Positions 48,807 to 58,997 of a stretch of 64,000 bases of DNA are shown piece after piece. The position numbers and the translations under genes are program-made. The notes beneath the pieces were generated by a model. The model was not told the DNA's origin, did not search any database, and was given only the letters and a program-made list of their open reading frames with translations. This DNA comes from Liquidambar formosana (Eukaryota; Streptophyta; Magnoliopsida; Saxifragales; Altingiaceae): positions 186,001-250,000 of the forward strand of contig JBBPBK010000072.1 in assembly GCA_039720395.1 (NCBI GenBank), read 5' to 3'. Numbering within the stretch: the stretch's first letter is position 1; each line of letters opens with the position of its first letter.

Positions 48807-49226
48807 TTTTCTTCTCCCCCCTCGTTCTTTTTTCTGTTTTTCTTTGATTTACTTGATTATATGGATGAATGAATGAATGATATGCATGCTGTCTTGTGAT
48901 GATAATTGTTGATTTGTGTGTGATTAAGACTTTGATTTAGCCCAATTAAATTAAGAGACCGTTTAGGGCGATATGGGTGCCTATAGGCTTTGCCTAGAAC
49001 CTTCCCATATCGTAACTTAGCCTCCGAATCCCCGATTTCTCTGGTTTCCAAAAGACTTTTTTGCCTTTCCATTTTTAAATATGGAGTCAATCTTTTGTTT
49101 TCCTAAAACAAAACTGTTTTTTAGGGTTTTCCTTATTTCCTTTAAAAAATAAGGTGGCGACTCCTTTTCCTTTTTCAAACCTAAAACCCCTCGTGGGCCT
49201 TAACCTTCTTTTTAGGGTTCACAGAC

Positions 49227-49244
49227 TGGCGACTCTGCTGGGGA
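49227..49244 (+). other. Primer-binding site, tRNA-Arg type, element C
   Basis: TGGCGACTCTGCTGGGGA, 3 bp after the LTR end. The first nine bases match the tRNA-Arg 3' end; the next differ from A (CTGCTG against CCACTG), so the match beyond nine bases is weak. Confidence 0.8.
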
Positions 49245-49968
49245 TTTGTGGGCTAGACTCTATACAATTTGATTGGGCTAAATTAATTTCTTTTGTTTAA
49301 TTAAAATCAATCACATTGCATCCGCTTGATTGTGTGCTTTCATTTATTGCATTGTGTGCGCAAACTCTTGCATGTTAGGATCGATGTCCCTTGCCACTGA
49401 CGGGCCTAGCCTCAACCTTGGTTTTCCTGATTCCATGAGTTGGGGCGAAAGCTCTCAACCTCTCTTGCCAAGTACCCTTGGGCTTGCCCTTGGGTATATT
49501 AAATGAGTTAATCACGTACTGCTGGACCCACGCGGCGTTCCTGATGCCACATGTGGTTAGGTATAAAGATTGCTCAAGCAAGTGAAGGACCCCAGCCTAT
49601 CCTTATCATTAGTCCATATAGACAGACTTGTAGGACACTATGGTTTCACCCTTATGCACCCACATTGTTTGTAATGATATCATGACCGTGTTTGTGATGT
49701 GCTTAATGGATAATTAATAGAGAACCTTTGCACCCTATATCCTTAATACGTACCTTCCCCCATGACCCTTGCAAAGGTGATTGGATTAAAAGGGACTAAT
49801 TGAGTATATATGATGTGAAGTCATTGAGACAAATATGGAAGCCTAGGACATACCCTTAGGATGAGAGACTGATTGTTCCCTTTCTTAGAGGAGTGAGAAG
49901 ACGTACTGGCTTGGATCCGCGACCAGCAAGGGCGCTTAGTGAAGATTGATTCTACCAACCAGTCAGAC
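49245..49968 (+). other. Element C untranslated leader
   Basis: Holds the conserved CTTGGGCTTGCCCTTGGG palindrome (about 49477) and the CCACATGTGG palindrome (about 49548). A good acceptor-like sequence, TGTTCCCTTTCTTAG, ends at 49888. AG|ACGTACTGGCTTGG near 49909 is where sequence and protein similarity among A, B and C begins. Confidence 0.6.
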
Positions 49969-52900
49969 ATGGCCGATGAAGCAACTAGTGAAGGGGGTTT
50001 TGATGTTGAGACTTGTTTGAAGGCTATCATGACCAAGCTTGATTACACCACTGATGTATCCGAGAGAGCATTGAAAATGGCCCAAGATATCCAACATAAG
50101 ATGTCCGAACCCGAACAGAATAATGGCCGTACCCCGGGGGATAACACCGAAAATGGGACCCAGTCTGGAGAGGGCACTAAGACCAATGATGGGGGAAGCA
50201 CTCAGCCCAAGGGGAATGAATCACCTGAAGTTTTTAACCTAGAAGGGGGAAGTAAGGGGAAGACCTCTGATACAGACTCTGTGTTGGCTAGCAAGGTAGA
50301 AGCCTTGGAAAGAACTATAAAGGGAATCCGTAGGACAGATGACATGGTGGATGTACGTACCCTATCTTTGTTTCCTCAAGCTCGTATTCCACTACAATTC
50401 AAGATGCCCGAATTAGAAAAGTTTGATGGAACGGGTTGCCCTAAGACCCATTTGAAGATGTATGTACGAGCTATGCACCCTCGAGGAGCGACAGATGAAC
50501 TCTTGGCCCAAATGTTCCATGAAACCCTAGCCACGTCTGCCTTGAAGTGGTTCCTAGCTTTGGATGAGAATAGAACCCGAACTTGGGAGGACATATGTAA
50601 TGAGTTTTCAGAGCACTATAAGTACAACACTGAGGTGGATGTCACAAGAAGGGACCTAGAGACTACAAAACAAGGGACTAATGAGACCTTTTCCGCTTTC
50701 ATTACAAGGTGGAGGCAAAAGGCCTCGAGAATGGCAGATAGACCGAATGAGGAAGATCAGATTCAGTTGGTGGTTAAGAACCTATTGCCGGTGTATCACA
50801 AGCACCTCTTTGCTCACTACTTCCCTAATTTCAAGGCTCTTATCGGAGCAGGTACACAAGTTGAGGATGCCATTGCCGATGGGTCAATCAAGACAGAAGA
50901 AGTCCAAAAGAGCCGCAGGCCAAACTTTGCTGGGAAAAACAATGCCGAGGTCAATGCCATAGCCCAACCCATTCAACCTATCTCCCTAAATGACACCAAC
51001 CCACCTCGCCAATTCACCGAGCTGCATATGCCACTTGAGAAAGTACTTGAAAAGCTAAAAAGCCGAGGCCTGTTGAGACCTCTCGACCCAAGACCACCAC
51101 CAAACCCATTGCCTAAGAGCTACAATGAGAATGAATACTGCAAATTCCACCAAGCCAAAGGCCACTCAACCAACCGTTGCTATCGCCTTAGGCATGAGAT
51201 CCAAGACTTACTTGACAAGCAAATCATCTCACCACCAACTCCACCAAATCGCCCAAATGTCACTCAAAATCCACTTCCCTCTCATAATTCATCCAACTCC
51301 ATAAATGCCATTGAAGCCGATCCATCTCGACCTTGCCTACCCATAAGACAATATACCCCGTTACCCATGTCCTTGACCCAAGCCTTTCACCAATGCTGCA
51401 ACCAAGGCCTTATCATACCTCACCTTCAAAAGCCAAGACCCCAAACACCCCATCAATATTGCCAATACCATGGTATACCCGGCCATGACACTGATGACTG
51501 TGCTATGTTGAGAAAGGTCGTTCAAGACCTCATTGATCAAAAGACCCTACAATTGCCAAAGAAGTCCATCCAACAGCAGTTGAAAGAAAGGTACGAAGCA
51601 GGAGACCCTCAAGTGGGGTTATTGGGAGAACCTTCAGGGAAATTTGATTACTATGTGCTTTATCCTGATCCATTGCCAAGTGAGCCCATAATTCCCACTG
51701 GTTGGGATGATATACCTGAAGAGGTGCAGATGGAGGACATTGATATGATTGAATGGGATGACCTGATGGGTGACACAAATGAAATTGATGACATATGGGC
51801 TAGTGATGAAGAAATAGACCACATGACAAGAGGGGGCCGTCATTTCAAACCTCCGCACTTGGAATCTGATAATCCACTGGGTGAGTTAGATAAGCGCCTT
51901 GATGTGCAAGAAGAAGAAGACGAAGTACTCCGACAATTGAAGAAGACCAATGCCAATATCACCATATGGGGCTTGCTTATGGCCTCTCACAAACACAGAC
52001 AGACAGTGCTGAAGTTGTTAAATCAGATACAGGTTCCGGTTGATTTGTCTCCTGAGGGATTGGTGAATCTAGTAAACCCTGCTCCAAAGAATTCCACTAT
52101 AGTGTTCACAGAGGCGGACTTACCTAAGAGTGGGCCAAGCCACTCCCAAGCCTTGCATATAACTGTTGACACCATGGGGAAGAGAGTTCCTACGGTCTTG
52201 ATTGATAATGGTTCCGCGTTGAATGTATGTCCCTTGAGAACTGCAACTGTTTTGGGCTTGGGGCCCACTGATTTCACTCCATCTGGGCAGACAGTGAGGG
52301 CGTATGATAATACCCGTAGAGAAGTAATTGGGGTGATCACTTTACCTTTAATCATGGGACCTACGGAGTTCAGAGTAGAATTTCAAGTCCTGGATGTGCC
52401 GTCGTGTTTTAATCTGTTATTGGGAAGGCCTTGGATTCATCCCGCTGGGGCTGTACCATCATCATTGCATCAAAAGGTAAAGTTCCCACATGAGGGAGCC
52501 ATTGTCACACTTCACGGGGATTATGATTTGAAAATGGCGGGAGTACCTGTATGTGAAATAAAACCAGAATCAGTTGAGATACCCTTGTCTGGGTTTGAGT
52601 ATGTGCAATGCATTGAAAAGGAGTTGGAAAAGGAAGAACTGATCCCCCTTGACTATTGTCCCCATGGTAATTTACATGTTGGTGAGATAATGCGGAAAAT
52701 GAATTTCTTCCCGGGTATGGGCCTAGGGCGTCGCCAACAAGGAATTCCCCATTCTGTTCAAAGTCGGGTTGTTTCCTACACTTTTGGGTTAGGATATGAG
52801 CCCACTAAGAATGACTATGCCGAAATGACAAGGAGGAATAAGGAGAAGGGAAAAGCTAGAGCAGAAGGAAGGGTGCCAGACTTTAAGATTCCACCATACA

Positions 52901-53535
52901 GGCCGACTCTGAATGGCTATTTCATCAAGGAAGGAGATGACTTCCTGTACTGTGGGTTCCCAGAGCCTATGTTCAATCCAACAACCAAGATCAAAATCCC
53001 GGGATTTGAGATTTTCTTCACCGAGTGGTATCCAATCACCGCTGAAATGGTGGATGATGAAGCCATCAATGACAGTTATTGGGAAAAGAAAGAAGAAGAT
53101 TGGGTGGAGCACATGGATTCTGAAACCATGGTCACTTTGTTCCAAGACATGGTCCTTACCATAGGATTTGAAGGTATACAAGAGGAAGAGCCATCACACT
53201 ATTGCACTTTTTACCCAAGTTCTGATCCAGCACTGGCAGACAAGGATTTTTGTGACAAGTACTTTACAGAGGGGCTGAATCCTCAGAGCTTGACAAGTTG
53301 GTACAATTCTATGGGAAAGAAGAAAGAAGACTGGGTAAGGCATGTGGATACCGAGGCTATGGTTACCATGTTCCAAGATATGGTTCTTACTTTGGGGGAG
53401 TCAGCAACAGAAGATTGCCAAGATTCGTCAATTCACCATGCAACCATGCCACTTCGTAATTGGTACCTAGAAGATGGAGCCATTGCAGAGATCCTTGAAG
53501 AGGAAGATCATGACCTGCCTGATAGTAGCTTGTAG
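49969..53535 (+). CDS. gag-pro: Gag-protease-G-patch polyprotein, element C, intact
   Basis: 1188 aa if unspliced. ATG at 49969 (MADEATSEGG) is the first in frame, although the frame is open and conserved back to 49939. It forms the virus-like particle and matures the polyprotein in the cytoplasm. Order: coiled N-terminus, Gag domain (about 140-270), zinc knuckles YCKFHQAKGHSTNRC and YCQYHGIPGHDTDDC (CX2HX4HX4C), acidic linker, aspartic protease with DNGS at 746-749, and G-patch at 905-927 (KMNFFPGMGLGRRQQGIP). The C-terminus repeats an EDW...MVTxFQDMVLT segment twice; B has one copy. The stop TAG (53533-53535) overlaps the splice donor. G-patch downstream of protease is known in betaretroviruses. 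Confidence 0.95.
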   Translation: MADEATSEGGFDVETCLKAIMTKLDYTTDVSERALKMAQDIQHKMSEPEQNNGRTPGDNTENGTQSGEGTKTNDGGSTQPKGNESPEVFNLEGGSKGKTSDTDSVLASKVEALERTIKGIRRTDDMVDVRTLSLFPQARIPLQFKMPELEKFDGTGCPKTHLKMYVRAMHPRGATDELLAQMFHETLATSALKWFLALDENRTRTWEDICNEFSEHYKYNTEVDVTRRDLETTKQGTNETFSAFITRWRQKASRMADRPNEEDQIQLVVKNLLPVYHKHLFAHYFPNFKALIGAGTQVEDAIADGSIKTEEVQKSRRPNFAGKNNAEVNAIAQPIQPISLNDTNPPRQFTELHMPLEKVLEKLKSRGLLRPLDPRPPPNPLPKSYNENEYCKFHQAKGHSTNRCYRLRHEIQDLLDKQIISPPTPPNRPNVTQNPLPSHNSSNSINAIEADPSRPCLPIRQYTPLPMSLTQAFHQCCNQGLIIPHLQKPRPQTPHQYCQYHGIPGHDTDDCAMLRKVVQDLIDQKTLQLPKKSIQQQLKERYEAGDPQVGLLGEPSGKFDYYVLYPDPLPSEPIIPTGWDDIPEEVQMEDIDMIEWDDLMGDTNEIDDIWASDEEIDHMTRGGRHFKPPHLESDNPLGELDKRLDVQEEEDEVLRQLKKTNANITIWGLLMASHKHRQTVLKLLNQIQVPVDLSPEGLVNLVNPAPKNSTIVFTEADLPKSGPSHSQALHITVDTMGKRVPTVLIDNGSALNVCPLRTATVLGLGPTDFTPSGQTVRAYDNTRREVIGVITLPLIMGPTEFRVEFQVLDVPSCFNLLLGRPWIHPAGAVPSSLHQKVKFPHEGAIVTLHGDYDLKMAGVPVCEIKPESVEIPLSGFEYVQCIEKELEKEELIPLDYCPHGNLHVGEIMRKMNFFPGMGLGRRQQGIPHSVQSRVVSYTFGLGYEPTKNDYAEMTRRNKEKGKARAEGRVPDFKIPPYRPTLNGYFIKEGDDFLYCGFPEPMFNPTTKIKIPGFEIFFTEWYPITAEMVDDEAINDSYWEKKEEDWVEHMDSETMVTLFQDMVLTIGFEGIQEEEPSHYCTFYPSSDPALADKDFCDKYFTEGLNPQSLTSWYNSMGKKKEDWVRHVDTEAMVTMFQDMVLTLGESATEDCQDSSIHHATMPLRNWYLEDGAIAEILEEEDHDLPDSSL

Positions 53536-53707
53536 GTTCCTTAGTTAGAATCTTTCTTGCTTTCAATAAAGTGTGTCCGCCTATCCCACTTTGTGGAGTT
53601 AGGAGTCGTTTCATAGTTGTGGCACCAAGTTTTGTTTCCTTTTCAAGTTTGTGTCTTTTGTTTGTTCCTTTAATGAAGTGTGTTTCTTTTATATATTTTG
53701 CTTGCAG
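53532..53707 (+). other. Intron joining gag-pro to pol, element C
   Basis: 176 nt, GTAGGT donor and a T-rich tract ending TTGCTTGCAG. Splicing removes the TAG stop and joins TT to T, making a Phe codon in frame. Spliced length from 49969 is 2314 codons, so 2313 aa. Confidence 0.85.
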
Positions 53708-56700
53708 TGTTTCCTTTCTCTCTTCTATGGATATTTATGGCATGGATATAGATCCTAGGAATGACGTCCCCCCGGAGCTCGTCGAGCGAAGGAAAAGGGG
53801 TGTCACCGAACCTAACATGGATGAATTGGAATCAATCAATTTAGGGACAAATGAATTGCCAAAGATAATTAAAATTGGGATAACCCTCTCACCACTTGAG
53901 AAAGAAAAGCTGATAGCCCTCTTAAAGGCCAACATAACGGCCTTTGCATGGTCTTATGAAGACATGCCCGGCATAGATCCAGACATTGTGCAGCACTTCA
54001 TCCCCACCAATCCCCTTAAAAAGCCGGTAAAGCAAAAATTGAGAAGGTTAAAACCTGAATGGGCATTGAAGGTAAAGGAGGAAGTAACCAAGCAACTCGA
54101 CGCGGGGTTCCTGCAGGTTGTGGAGTACCCAGAATGGTTATCCAATATAGTGCCCGTGCCTAAAAAGGATGGAAAAGTAAGGATGTGTGTGGATTTTCGA
54201 GATCTTAATGCAGCAAGCCCTAAGGATGATTTTCCTTTGCCCCACATTGATGTGTTGGTAGATAGTACTGTAGGACATGCGCTCCTCTCTTTCATGGATG
54301 GATTTTCCGGATATAATCAGATAAAGATGGCGCCGCAAGATATGGAGAAAACAGCTTTTATTACACAGTGGGGAACATATTGCTACAAAGTGATGCCGTT
54401 CGGTTTGAGAAATGCCGGGGCTACCTATCAGAGAGCTGCTACAACATTGCTGCATGACATGATCCATAAGGAGGTGGAAGTATATGTGGACGACATGATC
54501 GTGAAGTCCGTGGATCGAGAAGGACACTTCATGGCACTAGAAAGGTTCCTGGAGCGAGCAAAGAAGTACAACTTGCGGTTGAATCCTCAGAAATGTGCTT
54601 TTGGTGTCACTGCAGGCAAGCTATTAGGATTTATGATTACTCAGAGGGGAATCGAGGTCGATCCGGGAAAAATCAAGGCCATTGTAGAGATGGAGCCGCC
54701 TAGCACAGAAAAGCAGATTCGAGGGTTCTTGGGGAGAATTCAGTACATAAGCAGGTTCATTGCTAATTTGACCATGGTGTGTGAGCCGATTTTCAAGTTG
54801 CTTAAGAAGGGTGTGCCGAAGGTATGGAATGAAGAATGTCAAGAAGCCTTTGAGACTATTAAAAGGTATTTGAGTAATCCACCAATTCTAGTTCCCCCGC
54901 GACAAGGTGAACCGTTATTGTTATACTTGACGGTCACTGAAACCGCGACGGGAGCTATGCTAGCTCAGTACCTTGAGGGGTCAAAAAAGGAGAATGCCGT
55001 TTACTATCTAAGCAAGAAGATGACAGATTATGAGGTGAAGTACAATGCCATAGAAAAGGCTTGTGTGGCTTTGGTATGGGCAACTCAGAAACTCCGTCAC
55101 TACATGATGTCGTATGAGGTTTTCTTGATAAGTCGAATGGATCCGCTGAAGTACCTGATAGAAAGGCCGGTTTTGTCCTACAGAACTGCCCGATGGTCGA
55201 TTCTTCTCAATGAATTCGACATAAAGTATGTAACACAGAAGTCAGTAAAAGGAAGTGTCATTGCAGATTACTTGGCTAGCTGCCCTGTGGCGTCATCAGA
55301 ACAATTTAATGACCAATTCCCCGATGAGGATGTCCTGGAGATTGGAAAGAAGGTCTGGAAGGTATACTTTGACGGAGCTGCAAATAAGAGAGGGTATGGG
55401 ATAGGAGTCCTACTGGTTTCACCTGAAGAAGCATTCACACCCTTGGCGGTTAAGTTAGGGTTTGAAGCAACCAACAACATTGCTGAGTATGAAGCCTGCA
55501 TCCTCGCGTTGGAAGCTGCACTAGAATTGGGGATCAAAGAGTTAGAGGTTTTCGGAGATTCAGCCCTGATCATATGCCAGATAAAGGGAGAGTGGAAGAC
55601 TCGTGATGAGAAGCTGCTGCCATATCATGCATACTTAGAAGCCTTGACTAAAGAATTCGTGGAAATAGAGTTTAATTACTTGTCGAGAAATAAGAATCAG
55701 TTCGCTGACGCTTTGGCAACTCTGGCTTCTATGGTGGAAATCCCGGATGGTGGGAACGTAAAACCGTTGGTGATAGAATGTAGAGAAAAGCCTGTGTATT
55801 GCTGCTCTATTCGAGAAGGAGAGGTGAAAGATGGCCACCCGTGGTTCTATGACATCATGAAATTCATCAAGGAAAGGGAGTATCCAGAAGGAGCATCCCG
55901 CATTGATAGGAGAACACTAAGGAGGTTAGCAAGTCACTATGTTTTGTGTGGAGGAAAGCTATACCGAAGGTCATACGACGGGGTCCATCTGTTGTGTGTC
56001 ACTGAGGAAGAAGCCGAACGTCTTGTTAGTGAAATCCATGAAGGAGTTGGAGCACCGCACATGAATGGTTATATGCTAGCTAAGAAGATCATGAGGTTGG
56101 GTTACTATTGGTCTACAATGGAAAGAGATTGCCATGCACATGTTAAGAAGTGTCACAAATGTCAAGTCTTTGCTAATGGACAACACTTGCCTTCCATGCC
56201 TTTGACAAGCATGTCGTCACCTTGGCCCTTTGCAGTATGGGGAATAGATATAATTGGGCAGATTAAGCCGAAAGCCTCCAATGGGCATGAGTACATCTTG
56301 GTAGCTATTGATTACTTCACTAAGTGGGTAGAAGCAGCTTCTTTCAAGACCCTGAATGCCAAGAAGGTAGCACAGTTCATACAGCTCAACATCATCTACA
56401 GGTATGGGGTACCCCATGAGATTATTTCAGACAATGGCCAGCACTTTCAGAAAGAAACCAAGGAGCTTTTGCAGAAATACAACATAGTGCACCATCTATC
56501 CTCCCCTTATCGCCCGCAGACTAATGGAGCAGTGGAGGCCGCCAACAAGAATGTTAAGAAGATACTACAGAAAACAGCTGACACCTATACTGATTGGCAT
56601 GAGAAGTTACCCTTAGCCTTGTGGGGCTATAGAACATCCGTAAGATCGTCAACAGGGGCTACCCCTTATTCCTTGGTGTATGGGATGGAGGCTGTTTTGC

Positions 56701-57086
56701 CAATTGAGTTGGAGGTACCGTCATTACGGGTTGCTGTGGAAAGTCAGATAGCAGAAGCAGATTGGGTTAAGAACCGTTATGATGAGCTGGCATTGCTCGA
56801 TGAAAGGCGATTGAGGGCCTTGTATCATGTGCAGGGATATCAGCGAAGGGTTGCAAGAGCATTCAACAAGCATGTCAAAGACCGAGGTTTGAAGACAGGG
56901 GATTTGGTGTTGAAAGAAATCAGAGCTCCAATTTTTGATCCACGAGGGAAGTTCAAGCCAAGTTGGGGTGGCCCGTATGTTATCAAGGAGATATTGCCAG
57001 CAGGGGCTGTTCGCCTCATGGATATAGATGGAATTGAGTTCGCTCGTCCTACCAATTTGGATCAATTGAAGAAGTATTATGTGTAA
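53708..57086 (+). CDS. pol: Pol: RT, RNase H, aRNase H, integrase, element C, intact
   Basis: Second exon of the polyprotein (residues 1188-2313); unspliced translation could begin at Met 53727. RT: YVDD at 1447-1450. The first RNase H reads LTVTET where the catalytic Asp is expected, so it is probably inactive. The archaeal-type RNase H has FDGAAN (D1743), NIAEYEA, FGDSAL and NQFADALATL, a complete acidic set. Integrase: H/H/CX2C zinc region ending CHKC, then D2035, D2096, E2131 (E 35 residues after the second D). The tail has GPYVIKEILPAGAVRL, without a chromodomain. A duplicated RNase H marks the Tat lineage. Confidence 0.96.
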
Positions 57087-57246
57087 GGCCTGCTAGGTTG
57101 AAAACCCATAAGGGCGGCCTAGGCAAAAGTTAAGGCATTTGAACTACGAGGGCCTGATTCCCCATTCCTAAAAAAAAAAAAAAAAAAATGAAAAAAAAAA
57201 GAAAAAAAGAAAAAAGAAAAGAAAAAGAGAAGAAGAGAAGAAAAAG

Positions 57247-57286
<40 letters not shown>

Positions 57287-57486
57287 AAAATTTTGAAAAA
57301 AGGATGGGGATACGTAGGCAGCCCATAAAGTTACCTTGGGTGCGGTCCAAACAACACCACAACAACAAATCTCAAAATTGAATTATTATTGGCAATTCAT
57401 TTAGAACTAATTGGTTGACATAACAATTTATTGGTGTTAGATAAAGAACTATTGACATGCCATAGATAACCTATTTCTAAAAGTCT
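57087..57486. other. Post-pol spacer with stem around poly(A)-rich tract, element C
   Basis: CTACG (57144-57148) and CCCCAT (57160-57165) pair with ATGGGG (57304-57309) and CGTAG (57313-57317) around about 130 bases of A with a few G. The downstream block TACGTAGGCAGCCCATAAA is shared with A and B, and TACGTAGGC also occurs near the LTR ends. No gene; the Phe-rich open frame on the other strand is homopolymer. Confidence 0.55.
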
Positions 57487-58773
57487 TCAAGTCTTTTTGT
57501 TTCTCTTCAGAGTCTTTTGGTTTGCTTTCTGCCCGTTTCTTTCAAGTCTTCGCTTCTTTCGCAAGTCATGAGCATGTGCTGCTTCCACTGCTTCCAAAAT
57601 GTCTTCCCTGCAAAATCCGAGTCTTGTGTCCTTGACGAGGTCATAAATCCTTTCCCTGCGTAGGGTTTCTCTTTCGCCCAAGCTAGTCTTCAACCATGTC
57701 TTGTATTCAGGGCTCATGACATAAGGCCCATCAGTGTTCTCAACTCGAGTCAGTTTCAGTTGGTCAGTCCATCTAGTCTTGGCCCACTTAACCATTGTGG
57801 GGCCCACAAGTTCAACAGAATGATCAAATACCACAGAAGTAGGTATGGTTTGCATGGCACCCATCTGGCGAAGGATTCTTGAAGTCCAATAGAATGAAGT
57901 TGATCTCAACCCTATGAGCTTGACCATAGCACACCCAGAAGTTCGAAGAAGGATTTGTTCCTTGCATCCCCATATGGAGACAAACCACTTAATGTTTCGC
58001 CATGAGAGTGTGTGAAAATAGCCTAACCATTCCCTCGAAGAAAATTGACCAGGAAGTTCAACTCGACGGCAACAGTAATGCTGAGGTTTGTATGGATTGA
58101 TGGTGGTAGGAGATAAGAAGTTAAGCCTTTCAAGAAGCCACATCTGCAGTAGAATGGGGCTCCCTCCTAATGGGGCTTGTGGATTATCATAAGTTTCGTC
58201 TAAGCTATTCAGGGTTTCAGCTAGCACCATGGGAATCAGGTTGTTGTGTTCAAGAAGAAAAGGGATCAGTTCGCATATTTGAATAGGGACATGGAGAGTC
58301 CCCGTGGAGATAAGGAAGCGACCAATCAAACAGAAAGCAAGAGCATGTTGAGTTTTAAGGTTGAAATTCAAGGTACCTTTGCTACCATGAGCCAAGAAGG
58401 AAGTTGCTATTTCCATGAGATTCACCATATGGTCCTTCACAAATATGGAGGCCTCTTGTTGAGAAATCCCAAGGAAGTTGGAGAAGGAAATCATGTAACT
58501 TGAACGTGGAGTAGGGAGGATGAAAGGTCCTACAGGTAAAACTCCATACAAAGCGCAGAACTCTTCCATTGTTGGGCATAGTTCTTCATAGTTGAAGCGG
58601 AATACATGAAGTTGGGGATCCCAAAAATGAGTAGCAGCAGTAAGAAGAGTGGTTTCAAGCTTCACATGCATCAAAGAGAACAACGGATCCAAGCAGTAGC
58701 GCTTGAACTCCTTCCTTGCCTCCGCACTCATAACTTTCAGAAAATCACTCAAGAGTTTGTCTAGGGCTTCCAT
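57487..58773 (-). CDS. Antisense DUF7745-like protein, element C, intact
   Basis: 428 aa, one exon, ATG at 58773, TATA 49 bp upstream. FWDPQLHVFRFNYEELCPT, then MEEFCALYG, lie near residues 50-75. A conserved middle contains LLQMWLLERLNFLSP and SWRNIKWFVSIWGC, and the C-terminus is basic (LRKKRRLERNGQK), which would suit nuclear import. The pattern resembles the PMD exon-2 motif FHF-x-GEMT-x-TPKDF, so the two antisense proteins may be distant relatives. Function unknown; a DNA-binding or silencing-related role is a guess from PMD relatives. Converges with pol. The family name rests on recalled motifs. Confidence 0.85.
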   Translation of the reverse strand: MEALDKLLSDFLKVMSAEARKEFKRYCLDPLFSLMHVKLETTLLTAATHFWDPQLHVFRFNYEELCPTMEEFCALYGVLPVGPFILPTPRSSYMISFSNFLGISQQEASIFVKDHMVNLMEIATSFLAHGSKGTLNFNLKTQHALAFCLIGRFLISTGTLHVPIQICELIPFLLEHNNLIPMVLAETLNSLDETYDNPQAPLGGSPILLQMWLLERLNFLSPTTINPYKPQHYCCRRVELPGQFSSREWLGYFHTLSWRNIKWFVSIWGCKEQILLRTSGCAMVKLIGLRSTSFYWTSRILRQMGAMQTIPTSVVFDHSVELVGPTMVKWAKTRWTDQLKLTRVENTDGPYVMSPEYKTWLKTSLGERETLRRERIYDLVKDTRLGFCREDILEAVEAAHAHDLRKKRRLERNGQKANQKTLKRNKKT

Positions 58774-58821
58774 AGCTTGCTCTCAATGAATGTAAGTAAG
58801 GTTTGAGACCCCTTGGATGTG

Positions 58822-58997
58822 CTTTTATAGGAAAAAATTCGGAAATCCGTGTTTTGGAAGGTGGAATTCCGTCAAAATAGGAAGTTTCCTAAAATCAGGC
58901 GAAACACCGCTTCGGGCTCGGGTGACCACCCAGGCCTGGGCGGCTAGCCGCCTGGGCCCAGGCGGCTAGCCGCCCAACCCCAGGTGGTCACCCGAGG
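58822..58997 (-). promoter_or_regulatory. Promoter of the C DUF7745-like gene: TATA plus GC box
   Basis: TATAAAAG on the minus strand at 58822-58829. Box 58917-58997: arms CTCGGGTGACCACC / GGTGGTCACCCGAG, two perfect cores GGCGGCTAGCCGCC separated by TGGGCCCA. Gap 87 bp. This is the best preserved of the boxes. Bases 58998-59250 hold no gene and form the spacer to the PMD gene. Confidence 0.68.

Larger units (their letters stand above)
46118..49223 (+). repeat. Element C 5' LTR
   Basis: 3106 bp, TGTCACACC to GGTTCACA. Contents: GC box and TATA (46826-47101), ~182-bp repeats (47405-47800), two hairpins (48323-48395), splice-donor consensus (48423-48430), terminal hairpin (48784-48806). No protein gene; the open frame at 48212-48423 is chance. 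Confidence 0.95.

Noticed and set aside
53500..53730. Programmed frameshift between gag-pro and pol
   Set aside because: No slippery site was evident, the gap is about 170 nt, and the GTAGGT/CAG intron gives an exact in-frame fusion in all three elements.
57168..57368. Poly-phenylalanine open frame on the minus strand
   Set aside because: Translation of the poly(A)-rich loop; low complexity.
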